From Dirofilaria immitis (lineage: Eukaryota > Nematoda > Chromadorea > Rhabditida > Onchocercidae), in NCBI GenBank assembly GCA_024305405.1, contig JAKNDB010000068.1:882501-946500 (forward strand): a stretch of DNA of 64,000 nucleotides, written 5' to 3'. How positions within the stretch are numbered: the stretch's first letter is position 1; each line of letters starts with the position of its first letter. This document shows positions 47,814 to 60,353 of the stretch, in pieces. The notes beneath the pieces were generated by a model. The model had not been told where the DNA came from. It was given only the letters and a program-made list of their open reading frames with translations, and did not search any database. The position numbers and the translations under genes were made by a program.

Positions 47814-47819
47814 AATAAA
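47814..47819 (+). terminator. AATAAA polyadenylation signal, SR zinc-finger gene
   Basis: AATAAA about 200 nt after the stop of the SR zinc-finger gene. Confidence 0.55.
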
Positions 47820-49261
47820 ATCCACAGCTTTTTTTTCAAAAAATTGGTATTTTATTGCTGTTTCCGAAACTCTCGTGGATTTTTTGATTGTATTATTTTC
47901 AGTCCAATTCTGATAATTAGTGAGAATCTTTTAGCTTTCGTTTCATACTTTTTCCGTAATACAAATCAGTGATTATTTTTTAACTTTTTCTCCTTTTGTA
48001 AATCCTAAACATTTTTAATCATTCATCTAACGACAATTATTCAACTTTTTGGATGTTTATATATATATTTGTCGATTTGCTTATTTTCAGGAGTAGTTTT
48101 CCGGAATTTTTAGTTCTATATTATTTCGCTTTCAGCCCCATCTTTTGATTGATTTTTTTATCACAGTGCTCATTTCATGACACGAGAGCTACATCATCAC
48201 TGTAGTGAATAATATTAAGAAATTTCGTTTTTCTTTTCAAAAACAATAATTTTTGGATTTTTATTTCTCATATGTTATATAATCAAAAGTTGGATAAGTT
48301 TTCGACAACAGAAAAGGGTAGTTATTATTTTTGTATACTCGATGAAACAGTGTTATCTCAGTTACGGATTGTGTCTGCGACAAATAATGATCTTTATCCT
48401 AATCTTTATTCTAGAATAAGAGAGAAACAAATTTTAGAAGTCTTAACAAATTGAAAAGTTTATCCTATAAGTCGAATAGTTTTTCAGTTTCTACTGATGC
48501 TAATTTTTTAATTGTGACCTATGTATTGTTTCATTTCTTTGCGATTATTCCAAATTCTGATATTTTGCATTCTACTGATTAAATTGAATTTTAGAACTCA
48601 TGCAAAGTGGTAAAAAGTTTTTATTATCATTTGTATTTTAATTTCATTCTTATCTATTATTGTTGTGTTGTGACAAAGTTGTTGGAAAGGGACAAAAATA
48701 TTTATGATTATGATGCAAAGCACATCATATGAAAAGAAATTTTTGATGTGACAAATTATCATTGGTATTTATTGTAAAACCATTATGATAATCACATGAA
48801 AGCCAAAACAACAATTAAGAATCTACCATATCTCCAAGTATCACAAGATTTGCTGCAAATCTATAAAGGAGGTTAATTTTTAAATTATCGATAAATTAGA
48901 GAAGTATGTTTTCCATTTTGCACAAATTTCGAACAAAAGAACTTAGTAACCAGAATATTTAGATTTATTTCTGAGCATTCAATAGCCGCACTGGAAGTAG
49001 GATAACTATGCAACTTCTCACTAGATGTTCATAGCATTTTTTTTTAATTTAAAAATGACTCATTTTCATCTGACGGTTATTTAACTGAAAAGATTCGCAG
49101 TCTTGCTCATATAACTGTAAACTTTTGTCTATAGCAGAATAAGCGTAATCACTGATCGATGTTTACTGGATGGAGGAAACGCTTTGAAGTTCATATATAT
49201 GTATGTATTAATGCTCTGATAAGCTAGATTAGATTCAAATATAATACCTCGGTAAGCTATT
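47820..49261. other. Intergenic, no gene recognised
   Basis: AT-rich sequence between the SR zinc-finger gene and the RPA14-like remnant. A 60-codon open frame at 48272-48454 has no family resemblance or splice context that I can support. Confidence 0.55.
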
Positions 49262-49513
49262 TCATATATATTTATCATTGGGAAATAGACGCGACAAGAC
49301 CAAAATTTCACTTGAAAACGATAAATCAAGAAAACTCTCCACTCTTTTTCCATAATCGGTAAAACAGGTATAAGAATTGTTTGTTTCAAAAGAAGAATTA
49401 GGTCGGATAACAGCTCTGGTTTGTCCAACAAGTAACACTTTTCCGATAATTTGTTCTCCTAACTATTTTACCATACCATTAAGTTTAGGAGCGTCATCTA
49501 CTTCACATTCCAT
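49262..49513 (-). pseudogene. Small OB-fold-like ORF (possibly RPA14/RPA3-like) with in-frame TAG
   Basis: Reading from ATG at 49513 gives 84 codons beginning MECEVDDAPKLNGMVK, then TAG (49465-49463), then LGEQIIGKVLLVGQTRAVIR and TDYGKRVESFLDLSFSSE to a TGA at 49262. The polar, codon-regular stretch and a TGCAG acceptor about 20 nt before the ATG suggest a real gene. The pattern LNxxML-x-QFxGKxVxxVGxV resembles the start of RPA14, the small subunit of replication protein A, but this rests on a few positions and the usual C-terminal half is not visible. The TAG may be a CAG-to-TAG change, a sequencing error, or a sign of decay. An alternative is an intron with a donor at TTTTCA|GTGAAA. Confidence 0.35.
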
Positions 49514-50212
49514 AATTGTGCATCACATACGCTGCATTTAAATATTTAAAAAAATTTGTATAAAAGCAATTTACTTACAGAATACTGTTCCTTCCAAATT
49601 TCTTTAGGGTAGCGCTAATACTCTACGGAAATTTCTAAAAAACACGCTAATATGCTTCAATTTTTTAATATGCTGCATTATTTTTTATTAGCGAGAAAAT
49701 CCAGAAAGGATTTACGATAAGACAATAATGCTTACATTTCCAGGATCAGCAGTATCCTATGCTTTTGCTTGTGATGAAATCGACATATATTTACTAAAGT
49801 GAAAGGAGAGATAATCGAAGAGTAAGAAATGATTATCTGCTATGTGAAAGAATAATACGTGAAATTCATCTTCTTTAATATACCTGCAAATATACATGAA
49901 AATATAATGTAGACTGCCTTCAATATAATCCGGTTCGTATGTGTTTTCTTGAAATGATTTTTTTTTCTCCAAAATATTAAAAACTAGCCAGCTAGTGTAG
50001 TTTTGTTGGATTGAGCGTATGTACTCTACGTTGATAATGAATCGGAGCTAATTTCATTTGAATGTGCGTATCTTCCAAATTTTTTCCGATTATAATAATC
50101 ACATTTCGAATATATCTTATTCGATGGAATGCGTAAATCATCTGATTGATGCCATTCTTATATAACGATGAAAGAGTCCAGATCGAATATATTACAATTA
50201 TTAATCGAAAAA

Positions 50213-50345
50213 AAAATAATTAACTATAAATATAGTTAATTATTATTTTATAGCAGCATTTAAATATAGCTAATTATTATTTTACACTTCTATTTAAATG
50301 TAGCTAATTATTATTTTACACTCGTATATTCAAATATAGTTAATT
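50213..50345. repeat. Imperfect tandem repeat, about 38-bp unit
   Basis: AAATATAGTTAATTATTATT followed by TTA recurs four to five times with variable spacers. Confidence 0.8.
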
Positions 50346-51095
50346 ATCATAGAGTAGCAGCTCAATAAGCAAGAGTTATTGGTGCATTTTGTACAAACGT
50401 TGCTGTTAAAACACATCAAAATGGTAAGAAATATTGATAATTTTAAATTTTTCTAAAAATTTTTTAATGATAAATATGAATATATTAATTAATTTGATAT
50501 GAAATATTTCTTATCGTTTCATCAAATGGATTTCTTTTATAATATATATATTCAAAGTTAAACGGCCATTAAATAGCCAATGAAATGACTATAGAATAAT
50601 TAATGCATGATATTCCGCACCTAATATATGCATGTATTTCTTTTCTCCTTTCCACTTACCGTTTTCTTACCAATACATGATGTGCTTGAGAATGAATTAA
50701 ATCACTAGCATCTATCACTCTGATGGATTAAACTATTGATTATTAGAAATAGCACAATAAGTGTGATAAAACTGAGAGCGAATCTTTACAGAATATATGG
50801 TAACTTCTCGATAGGTAAATTCTACTTCTCTTTGTTTTACTGTGGAAAGAAAACGATAGGTGAGAAAGAGGAAGCAACAATGAATTCACGAGAGGTTAGA
50901 TTCTAATGATTTAATTTACTCTCAAACAAATTATGTTTTGGAAAGAAAACAGCAAGTGCAAAAGGGAAGGAGAGATAACATAACAACAGTAACACAAAGA
51001 GCAATGGATATTTGTTATTTATTATTTGTCATTATTATATATATGTTTGATACATTTGTATTATTATATATTTTATATTTGTTTGATATTTGTAG

Positions 51096-51192
51096 ATATC
51101 CTACGGCAATGAAAGTTAAATTAAGTATACACTCAATGCCGTTTTATACAAATGCTCAAGTTTATAACGAAAAATATGGCGGAACTCGTTGA
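51096..51192 (+). CDS. Possible terminal exon of an unknown small protein
   Basis: After a TTTGTAG acceptor the frame reads YPTAMKVKLSIHSMPFYTNA and ends in NEKYGGTR and TGA. The residue mix is more protein-like than the surroundings, and an ATG followed at once by a GTAAGA donor lies at 50421. Upstream exons in the right phase were not found, so this is weak. Confidence 0.25.
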
Positions 51193-52823
51193 ACTTAAGA
51201 GGAAGGGAAAGAGACACAATAATCATCAAATACATAATAAATATGTGAACTTGTTATATAGATTGAATGAAAAAATGCAAAAGTTTACTGAAAATTCAAT
51301 AATAAATTTTATAAAGTAATTTTTAAACTTTATGCCACAACTAAGTAAATTATTTATAAATAATGTTTAGAGAAAATATAATAATTAATATTTAGGGAAT
51401 CATAATTACAATCTGAAAATCAGATTAATTAAAAGAAATCTTTTACATTACGATTCTTTGGTACCAATTTTACGAATGCAGTCAAGTGCATAAGATAACT
51501 CTTCTCAAACCTCATAATTCATTGAACATCAACTATCGATATCAAATTTTTTCAACAGAATATTATTATCATTTTTATGAATTCAGCGCAAAAAAATAAA
51601 ATTTCAAAAAAATTGAATAAAAAGCAGCAACAATGAAGAGACTAGCCTTAATTACTTAAATCAATCTAATTAGTGTCCTATAAAATTAAAATGGCGAAAA
51701 AATGGCGATAATAGACAATATTATTACATTAAATAATGAAAAACGCATTTGCCATATTGCATTGTAAACAACATAATATACGATATTAAAATACTATATT
51801 TTATCAATATAAAAAAATTAATTTATGTACTGAATTTATATTCAGTATTCAAATTCCTGTGTTACTTTTACAAAATAAATTATTTTACTTGACCTGAACC
51901 TCTATTAGGTTCACCGAAGCAATTTGCGATTAATACTCTAAAATTATTTGAAATTTTTTCATCTTTTCTGCCAAAACATCTCCTTTTTTTTTGAATCTTC
52001 TATAAAATTAGTAAGAGAAAAGAGAAATATCGCTTCAGAGAAATGATTTTTGGTGATATTAAATATGAAGTGAGCACAATCAAATAAACGAAAACGGATG
52101 GGGTAAATAATCAGTTAAATTTGTAAGACACAAAAATTCATAACATGTAATTTTGATTTTCCGAAAAAGTCAGCTGAAGAATTTCATTCAAATTTAAATT
52201 AAACTTCTATTTCGTTGAGATAATAGTGAATCCCGAGTAGTTTGAATAATTTTTAAATTCTAAAATAAAAAATGGATTAAATTTTTAATACATTATCAAT
52301 CGTTTTGATGCAAATATATTTGAAAAGCATAATAGCAAATGATGTAAAAAAGACCAGTAACAAATTTATTTGATAAAAAAAATAACAACGGAACTAGAAC
52401 AATTTTTGTACGCTTTATTCATTTATTTTAAACTGCTCCTATATTAAGTGGGGTTGAATAACAAAATTTTATCAAAATGCATCAAAAATTACACGATTTA
52501 TTCGCAGAATTCAAATAAAGCTTCATAGAGTTCGAAAAAAGGTACTTTAATAGAGGAAAAAACCTTAATAAACTTTAATAAAAAAACTTTTAATTTGATG
52601 AATTTTTAGAGAAAGTTAATGGCATTTTGCTACAACTGACATTGTATTAAGGAATTTTGTTATAAAATAAATGAGCTTAAAATGCTGTAAATTTTAGTGT
52701 TAGGAAGGCTGAAATAATAATTGACCCTCCAAAGACGCAAGATAAGAAGTGCCAAGATGACCAATAAGGACAGCAATCAAATATATGGTACGCCATGCTG
52801 AGCTTGTTCTAGATCTGCTGGAT

Positions 52824-53115
52824 TCACGTCAGTGGTATCTGCGAAATAGCATATAAAATTTTCAAAATAGCTTAAAGCATAAATTACAGATTAAACTGTG
52901 TCGCAACATGCACTTCTGTCTTAATTAGTGTTTAATTGCTCAATTTGAATTGTATTCTTACTAATTTAATTATAAATTTTTTTCCAAAAAAAATTAGATA
53001 AATACCGCAACAAGTTGAGCTGGTGAATTATATTGTGGTATAATAGGTAACGCTGATATTTTAACCATGCCAATAGAAGATATATCCGCTTCATAGATAT
53101 TATTATCAAAATTGT
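52824..53115 (-). CDS. Possible two-exon C-terminal fragment of a small protein
   Basis: On the minus strand about 53115-53006 reads EADISSIGMVKISALPIIPQ followed by YNSPAQLVA up to a GTATTT donor. The acceptor TTTCGCAG at 52839 adds IPLT and TGA (52824) in phase. The 5' side breaks up in all frames around the GAACT repeat, so the start is unknown. No family was recognised. Confidence 0.3.
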
Positions 53116-53157
53116 TGAATTACTACTACTGAATCGTACTGTGTTGTAACTGCATTA

Positions 53158-53180
53158 TTGAACTGAACTGAACTGAACTG
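53158..53180. repeat. GAACT pentanucleotide repeat
   Basis: Four to five consecutive GAACT units. Confidence 0.85.
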
Positions 53181-54066
53181 TATTAACGCTCTCCAGCTCC
53201 AATCTCCATTATTTGATCTCTAACGTGTCATCTCATGATTTTCGATCTTACTTCACTAACCTATGAATTGAAATGTTTTGGCAATAAAAATGCTCATCTT
53301 TTTTGGCCTATTGATCCATTTACAACTATACTTTTTGACCTCTCGATCTTCTCGATATTTTTATATATACCCAAATAATTACTTGTTTCGGCTTTATCCC
53401 AACACCATCACTTATTTTTTTCCTTAAAATATTCGGTTAGGAAACGTAAATATGTAAAGACGAAACGATATGTTTATTCAAAAACGAATTTGTTATAGAT
53501 TCCTGTGTAAAATAACATTGCTTACACGCAAATTTTATTATCGCTAAAAAACTTTAGAAATATTTTCCTTTGATAAGCCTTGGTTCTATGGAAATATCTC
53601 GAAAAAATAACATAGATTAAAAACATCTGAGAATTCAATCTAGAAAGTGCTTTTATAGATATTTTAAAGTTGCCGAAATTTATTTCTACAATAAATTTGT
53701 TTAATACTTAAATCAAACGTAGGTCCAAATCGATCATAATTCTAAATTCATGAAATTAAATTGATAACAAATTGTTAACTTCAATAAAATAATATTATTT
53801 TTGCTTTTTGTGAACTATCGAATATTGAGAAAAGTTATTAAGCTTCACTGAAATTTCTGGTGCCACACCAATATGTACAAAATATTAGTGTCAGAAATTA
53901 TCTAACGGAATAGATTCTAAAATAATGCAAAAGTGCAACTTCATTTCTATCAATTCATTATCTCTTTGTTGATAATTCGAGATATCACTATTATTTTTTA
54001 ATTTAAATATATATATATATTATTATTATTATTATTTAAATTGTTCCTTTGCGTGTAATAGACAGC
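53181..54066. other. Intergenic, outside the visible inverted repeat
   Basis: AT-rich sequence with a TA/TTA run at about 54007-54038. Its mirror position lies beyond the window end, so whether it belongs to the palindrome cannot be judged. Confidence 0.5.
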
Positions 54067-56126
54067 GAATATTGATATATAAGAAAAAGAAATGAAAATC
54101 AATGGAGAATATTACGGGTGGATGTTTACAAACTATTAACGCTTAAACATGCAATTTTGATTATTGATATTAAAAAAAACTACGAGAAGCAACTAGCGAA
54201 ATATAACATAAGAAATAGCGAATACGATGTAATGTGGTTGCGACGCTGAGTATTTATTGATGTTCGAAATGAGTTTTACGATTGCATAAAATTAGAAACA
54301 GTTGAGTTATTATCCGTCTCAGTTTCAAACGAGTTTTTCTATTAAACCTGGACAATTACATCGATTCAAATAATTTAAATTTTTACTTTTATTTTGTGAA
54401 TTAATCATTCCAGCTAAAATGATTCTTCCATCATAATATGAGGATAAATATCAGAAAATATTGTAATGTGAGGAAAAGGCAATACAACCAGTCTCGTCGA
54501 TGCATACATAATGTTTGGTGATCAAGACCCTATTCTTTCGTGAGTAGAGAATCGTGGTACAGTTGCAATCGTAAGGAATAGAGTCTTCGTTAGCATGTGG
54601 GGAGAACAATTCATAGACAAAGGCAACACAAAATATGCACGTACAACATATACCCATTCGTGTGAAATCCAATATAAACGGAAGCATTGAATTTCTGATT
54701 TCTTAGTTTTCCTCATAATTTCAGCGACAATTATATTTATCAAAATATTTAGTATGATTAAATTTTTTTGAACAATTGAATAATTCATATTCATCAATCA
54801 GCAAATTCTTTTTAATCAAATCTCTTAAAAGTTGCTGAAAAACAAGAACAATTCTATTTAATACGTTTGATAAATAATAGCATAGTGCAATTATTTCTAA
54901 ATTTCTTATTTCAAATTTTCATGTTTTTTAGAATGGCTTTATATTCTAGTAACTGCCAAAATATTTTGTAATGCAATAAATATATTGATATAACCAAAAT
55001 ATTTTTATATTATTAAATATTTTGATAAACAAGTGATCTCATAATAGCTTGTTTTGTTTCACATTTCTAAAACAAGGAGTAAAACAAAAATATTCTACTT
55101 AATGTGTTTTATTCCAATGAAATAATTGTAAAAAAAGTGCATTACTTTTATAAATAAAATAAAAAATATATTACTTTTATGAATAAAATTTACGAATAAT
55201 CGGCTAATTCGGGAAAAAGAACTTAATGTTTCGCAAAAGCAGACTTTGAATAGAAAAAGTTATAAATAAACATTTATATTTGCGCAAAAATAATTTAAGT
55301 CAGATTTTATACCTGAAGCAATCAATTTTTGAAAACTTTGATGCTAACAACTAGCTGTTGGAAATGAATTATCCATTAACAGAAATCATTTGATTAATTC
55401 TACTTTATGTTCCACAAAAAAAGAGTTGATTGATCCGTTGCATTGAAATTATAGTAATAATCATGACTTTTATTTGCATAAATTTACATAAAACTATGAT
55501 TTTCGATGATACCATAAAAAATTTGTTATTACTCCACAAAAAATATATAGTATTCAAGATTATGAAGGTTTTCAAGCTCGCTTTTTTATGAAAATCAATG
55601 TAATTTATTTTATCATAGATGTATTCATAGAAATGTTTAAAATCAGTCTCCAAATAACACTTCAGATCAGTATAGCATTTATTATTTATTGTGATTCAAT
55701 TTTCTTTGATTTACATATTTTGTGAAATATTTATCTAAAATATCTTTCAGAATTACAGGCAGAATCCCTGTTTCAGTCATTATCATTTATCGCAGAAATT
55801 GCTCGCGAATGAATATGCCGCTGCCTTATTACCTTCTAGTAACTGCATTACCACTGTTCATCACGCAAGTTAGAGTAAGTGAACGGATTATTGCTATGAC
55901 TATAAAAATTAAATAATTATAAATTTTCCGTTTTAGTTCTCACTCATTGCAGTTTTTTGCGTCACTTTCGAAATAGTCAATATTTTACGTTTGAACTCTC
56001 TGTAGCATAATGAACTTATATAAAAGATTTTTAATCTCCGAATCATTTCGCAAATATCAATTCGTCAATTTTTTTTTGTTTTTCCTCGTCATATTATCTC
56101 ATATTCTGCTTTAAATCAGCATAGAA
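54067..56126 (-). repeat. Left arm of large near-perfect inverted repeat
   Basis: Reverse complement of 61940-64000; paired positions sum to 118067 over almost the whole arm. All four longer open frames in this arm recur letter for letter in the other. Differences seen are a G/A change at 55202 versus 62865 and one T in the run near 56069. The outer end is set by the window, so the true arm is longer than 2,060 bp. Its open frames are short and lie in opposite senses, and I do not call them genes. Confidence 0.95.
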
Positions 56127-56461
56127 TTTATAACAATATGTTTCTGCTGTTGGATGGAATTCTACACTTCTTTATTTTGGTTTCCTAGCATCATGATTTA
56201 TGTGTCGCACAGACAAGTAGTACCTATCAGCTCAGCAGCAGAAAAGCTATGTTCAATAACTTAATGTTTTATAATAACAAAAAATTGGAGTGAAGCAAAA
56301 CTGTAAATATCTCAATAATGTTTTCGAATTATAGGTGGAAACTGTAATGATCGTAACTAAAGTAAGTAAATGTTATAAAAAAATTGAACATTATGAATTA
56401 CGCATGAAAATCTAAGTAGTAAAATGAATACAATATGAAAATCTAATTGGAACTGAAAATC
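56127..56461 (-). repeat. Second inverted repeat, left copy
   Basis: Reverse complement of 58601-58937 at about 97% identity (differences include GTCGCAC/GTCACAC and one A in a homopolymer). It directly continues the left arm inward. Confidence 0.9.
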
Positions 56462-56501
56462 TTCAATTTTTATTAACTATTTTTATCAATCAATTAAGTA
56501 A

Positions 56502-57367
56502 TTATAAAGATAACATAAAAGGTAAAATAATGCTCACAGTTTTGCATACGATATTATTTCCTTTGTTAATATAGCTGGTGTTGAGAATTTCAGCTGTAGG
56601 TGTAATAGCCTTGCAATGATGTAATATAGCTGAATCTTTATGTTTCTTTTTATTTCTCAGCAAATTATAATTTCCACTGAATTCTGCGCTATTAGCGCTG
56701 AACTCGCATGGTTTATGTTTACTCATTTGGACAGGCTGAGTGAAATTTTTGTCGCACACATCGCGTTCGAACAGTTTCTCACGTGCATGTATTCGATAAT
56801 GTCTTTTAGGCTACCAAGCTCGCTGAATTGCTTATTACATACATCACAATTGTGCGGTTTCACACCTATATGTATTAGACTATGTCTATTCAGATTAGCG
56901 CGTCGATTGAAACTTTTACCGCATACATCACAATTGTGCGGTTTCACGCCTATATGTATTAGACTATGTCTATTCAGATCACCGCGTTGGTTGAAACTAT
57001 TGCCGCATACATCGCACTTGTACGGTTTCACGCCTGTATGTATTAGACTATGTCTATTCAGATTACCCTGTAGATTGAAACTTTGACCGCATACATCGCA
57101 CTTGTACGGTTTCACGCCTGTATGTATTAGACTATGTAATTTCAGATTACCCCGTTGATTGAAACTTTTACCGCATACATCGCACTTGAACGGTCTCTCT
57201 CCTGTATGTACTGGATTATGTCTTGTTAGAGCGCTAGACGAAATGAATCCTTTACCGCACGTCTCGCACTTGAACGGTTTCTCGTTTGTATTTGTCCGAT
57301 TACATTCATTTAAATCCAACTGAACAGTTGTTTTTGCCTGCACTGATAAATTGCTTTTGGTTAATAT
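56502..57367 (-). CDS. C2H2 zinc-finger protein, six to seven fingers
   Basis: Probable DNA-binding regulator. From an acceptor TTTCAG (exon start 57367) the frame runs into fingers CETCGKGFISSSALTRH, CDVCGKSFNQRGNLKLH, CDVCGQSFNLQGNLNRH, CDVCGNSFNQRGDLNRH and CDVCGKSFNRRANLNRH, joined by TGERPF, TGVKPY and IGVKPH linkers, then CNKQFSELGSLK. There the frame breaks at the T4 run 56804-56807. One more base restores RHYRIHAREK and a last degenerate finger CDKNFTQPVQMSKHKPC, with the end at 56502. Fingers 2 to 5 are nearly identical in DNA, so they multiplied recently. The start is unclear: where the second copy has ATG after the acceptor, this one has ATA, so an upstream exon or lost start is likely. 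Inverted flanks surround it. Confidence 0.75.
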
Positions 57368-57419
57368 CTGAAATTATTTGAAATGATTCATTTCGTAACT
57401 TGGTGTGATCCTGGAACCT

Positions 57420-58600
57420 AAACTATTTTCTATGCTAATTTAAAACAGAATATGACATGATATGATGCGGAAAACAAAGAAAATTGAAGAAATGTATTTG
57501 CGAAATCATTCAGAGATTGCAAATCTTTTATATAAGTTAATGTTATGCTATAGTGAGTTCAAACGCAAAATAATGACTATTTCGAAAATTACGAAAAATA
57601 TTGACTATTTCGAAAATGACGAAAAAACAGATAAAAGCAAAAGCCAAAACGGAAAATTTATAAATTGTTACTTGGGTGATGCAGAATGGTAATGTGACTA
57701 CTAGAGTATAATAAGGCAGCAACATATTAATTTGCAAGCAATTTTCTGCGATAAATGGTAATAATAGAAGTTCGAATTCTTCCGGGTAATTCTGAACTGA
57801 TACTCTAAAAAATATTTCACAAACGGAGAGTGAATCGCAGTGAATAGTAAACGCCGTACTGATTTGAAACGTTATTTGGAGACTGATTTTAAACATTTCT
57901 ATGAGTACCCGATTACATTGCTTTTAATCTTTTGCATAATCATGATAGTTTTATGGCGATGAAAAGTGATTCATAGAAAAAAAGCGAGTTGAAAGCATTC
58001 GTAATCCTTAATACTATGTATTTTTGTGAAGTACTAACAACTTTTTCATAGTTTCATGGAAAATCACAGGTTTATCTAAATTTATGCGAATAAAAATCAC
58101 AATTATCTCCCTAATTCCAATGCAACGGATCATTCAACTTTTTATTGTAAAATGTAAAATAGAATTAAGCAAATGATTTCTGCTAATGAACAATTCGTTA
58201 CAAATATCTATTTGTTAACAATAAAATTTATAGAAAATGATTACCTCAGCTATGAAATCTGACTTTAATTATTTTTTGCGCAAAATATAAATGTTTATTT
58301 CTAGCTTTTCCTATACAAAGCCTACTTTTACGAATGGATATTTGTAGAACTGAAAAAAATAGTTTTTTTTCGATCAAGTCGATTATTCGGAAATTTTGTT
58401 CATAAATTTTTATTTTATTCATAAAAGTAACAAATTTTTTTTTACAATTGTTTCATTGGAATCAAATACATTAAATGAGATATTCTTTGTTTTAGAAATG
58501 TGAATCAAAACTGCTATATTATGAGGCCACTTGTTTATACCAAAATATTTGATAATATAAAAATATCTTGGTTATATCAATATATGTATTATACGATACG
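57420..58600 (+). repeat. Diverged inner copy of the inverted-repeat arm
   Basis: Collinear with about 61910-63095 in the same orientation (for example TTATTTGGAGACTGATTTTA at 57870 and 62409), but with many substitutions and small indels, I judge about 75-85% identity. It is therefore inverted relative to the left arm. It lies on the 5' side of the first zinc-finger gene. Confidence 0.85.
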
Positions 58601-58937
58601 ATTTTTCAGTTCCAATTAGATTTTCATATTGTATTCATTTTACTACTTAGATTTTCATGCGTAATTCATAATGTTCAATTTTTTTATAACATTTACTTAC
58701 TTTAGTTACGATCATTACAGTTTCCACCTATAATTCGAAAACATTATTGAGATATTTACAGTTTTGCTTCACTCCAATTTTTGTTATTATAAAACTTTAA
58801 GTTATTGAACATAGCTTTTCTGCTGCTGAGCTGATATGTACTACTTGTCTGTGTGACACATAAATCATGATGCTAGGAAACCAAAATAAAGAAGTGTAGA
58901 ATTCCATCCAACAGCAGAAACATATTGTTATAAATTA
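58601..58937 (+). repeat. Second inverted repeat, right copy
   Basis: Partner of 56127-56461. The pair is centred on about 57531, so the first zinc-finger gene sits in the middle of this inverted repeat. Confidence 0.9.
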
Positions 58938-60187
58938 ATAGTTTAATGAATACGACAAATAATGTCTATGAGAATATAATGCAATATAAAGAATGAATGC
59001 ATGAAAAATGCATATTTTAAATGTTTCATCAGGAATTAATATTAATTGAATCTCTCTGTTTCAAATGAGACTCATTACAAAGATAGAATTTAGGCTTTCG
59101 GATTTGAAACAATTATTCGAAATCATGATACATGTTTTGCATAACTTAAGAGGAGAACGAAATTAAGTAATAGCCGATATGGTTGTCCAACTGCCTCGTT
59201 GAAGCACATCTTTAGAAATACTTTTAGTGTTCAAGACCTTTTTCTTCCGTGTAGATGGAGGATCCTGGTACAGTTTTGCTATTATAGGAAATGGCCCTTT
59301 GTTGTAGAAAATGGAGCTCTTTCTAACAACGAGGACAATTTTAGTTTTCATTTTGCATTATACAGTAAGTACGCAAGCACAACATACATCCAGCAATGTT
59401 AAATCCAGAAAAAGGAAACACTAATTCTCCGACTTCAATTTGTTATCTACTAACTGCAATACCGTTAAAAACGTAGAACAGATCAAACATTGCAAATTAT
59501 GTAATATCACTTAAATTATATTATTTTTTTTTTTTGATTTATGAAAATGTTAGATGAAAATGAAATTGCTTTCAGTAAATATAATATTTTTGATTAAAGC
59601 GATGCTTAAAATAAAGATTTCTGATGCAAACAAAAGTATGTTACTTTTTATGAATGAAATTTCCAACTAATAGAATTATTTGGAAAAAAAAATACTTTCG
59701 CAAAAATAGGCTTTGAATAGAGAAAATAAGCTTTGAATAAAGGAAATAGGCTTTGAATTTATAAACAAACATCTATATTTTGTGCAAAAGATAATTTTTG
59801 GCAAATTAAATCATCAAATAATTCAACAGAAATATTTCCATTGATATAAAACTTGATGTGCGCTTTTCGCATAAGAGTGATTGAGAGTATTAAAAAACTT
59901 ATAGAAATATAATACGAGCATACGAGTGCATTAAATTTTAATTATTGGAAATATAATAATAAGAAACAGTACAAGGTAAATAGAGTGAAAATGAAGAAGG
60001 AATAACATTTGTCAAATTATCGATTGGGCATACAAGTATAAATTATCAGTTGCATGCATACATACAGTTGCATATAAATGTTATGAACCACAAAATTTCA
60101 GCTAAAAAATTTCAAAGACGTCAAATTTTCTTTTTCATCCCAGATAAAAAATTCCAAAAATGAAATTGTCGCTGTTGTTTGTTATTG
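58938..60187. repeat. Further diverged arm copy, 3' of the zinc-finger pseudogene
   Basis: About 59163-59780 resembles the left arm at about 54471-55280 in direct orientation (shared GTTCAAGACC/GATCAAGACC, GGTACAGTT, and CTTTGAATAGA near 59700), with heavy divergence. It includes three short repeats of GGCTTTGAATA at 59697-59760. The remainder shows no gene. Confidence 0.6.
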
Positions 60188-60353
60188 AAAATTGAATGCA
60201 ATATGAAAATCTAATTGAAACTGAAAATGCATCAAAATTATTTTACCTTTTATGTTATCTTTATAATTACTTAAATGATTGCTAAAAATAGTCAATGAAA
60301 ATTGAACATAAGATTTTCAGTTTCAATTAGATTTTCATATTGCATTCAATTTT
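60188..60353. repeat. 41-bp perfect hairpin arms with 84-bp loop
   Basis: 60188-60228 and 60313-60353 are exact reverse complements (core AATTGAATGCAATATGAAAA). The same motif recurs at about 56430 and 58610, so it belongs to the repeat family flanking the zinc-finger copies. Confidence 0.9.

Larger units (their letters stand above)
49514..52823. other. Gene-poor stretch with small uncertain ORFs
   Basis: Contains the tandem array at 50213-50345 and a possible terminal exon at 51096-51192. It is otherwise AT-rich with no recognised gene. Confidence 0.5.

Noticed and set aside
48272..48454. A 60-codon plus-strand ORF with a fairly protein-like composition
   Set aside because: No splice context, no family pattern, and position inside a probable 3' UTR or spacer.
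54451..55916. Short ORFs in the inverted-repeat arms (91, 82, 78 and 64 codons)
   Set aside because: They appear twice only because the arms are duplicated. The diverged copy at 57543-57896 does not keep their reading frame, so selection for protein is not supported.
56640..57086. A 148-codon plus-strand ORF
   Set aside because: Antisense shadow of the repeated zinc fingers; its internal repeats mirror the finger units.
57543..57896. A 117-codon minus-strand ORF with hydrophobic stretches
   Set aside because: It lies in the diverged arm copy. The matching position in the other arms is open in a different frame with a different sequence.
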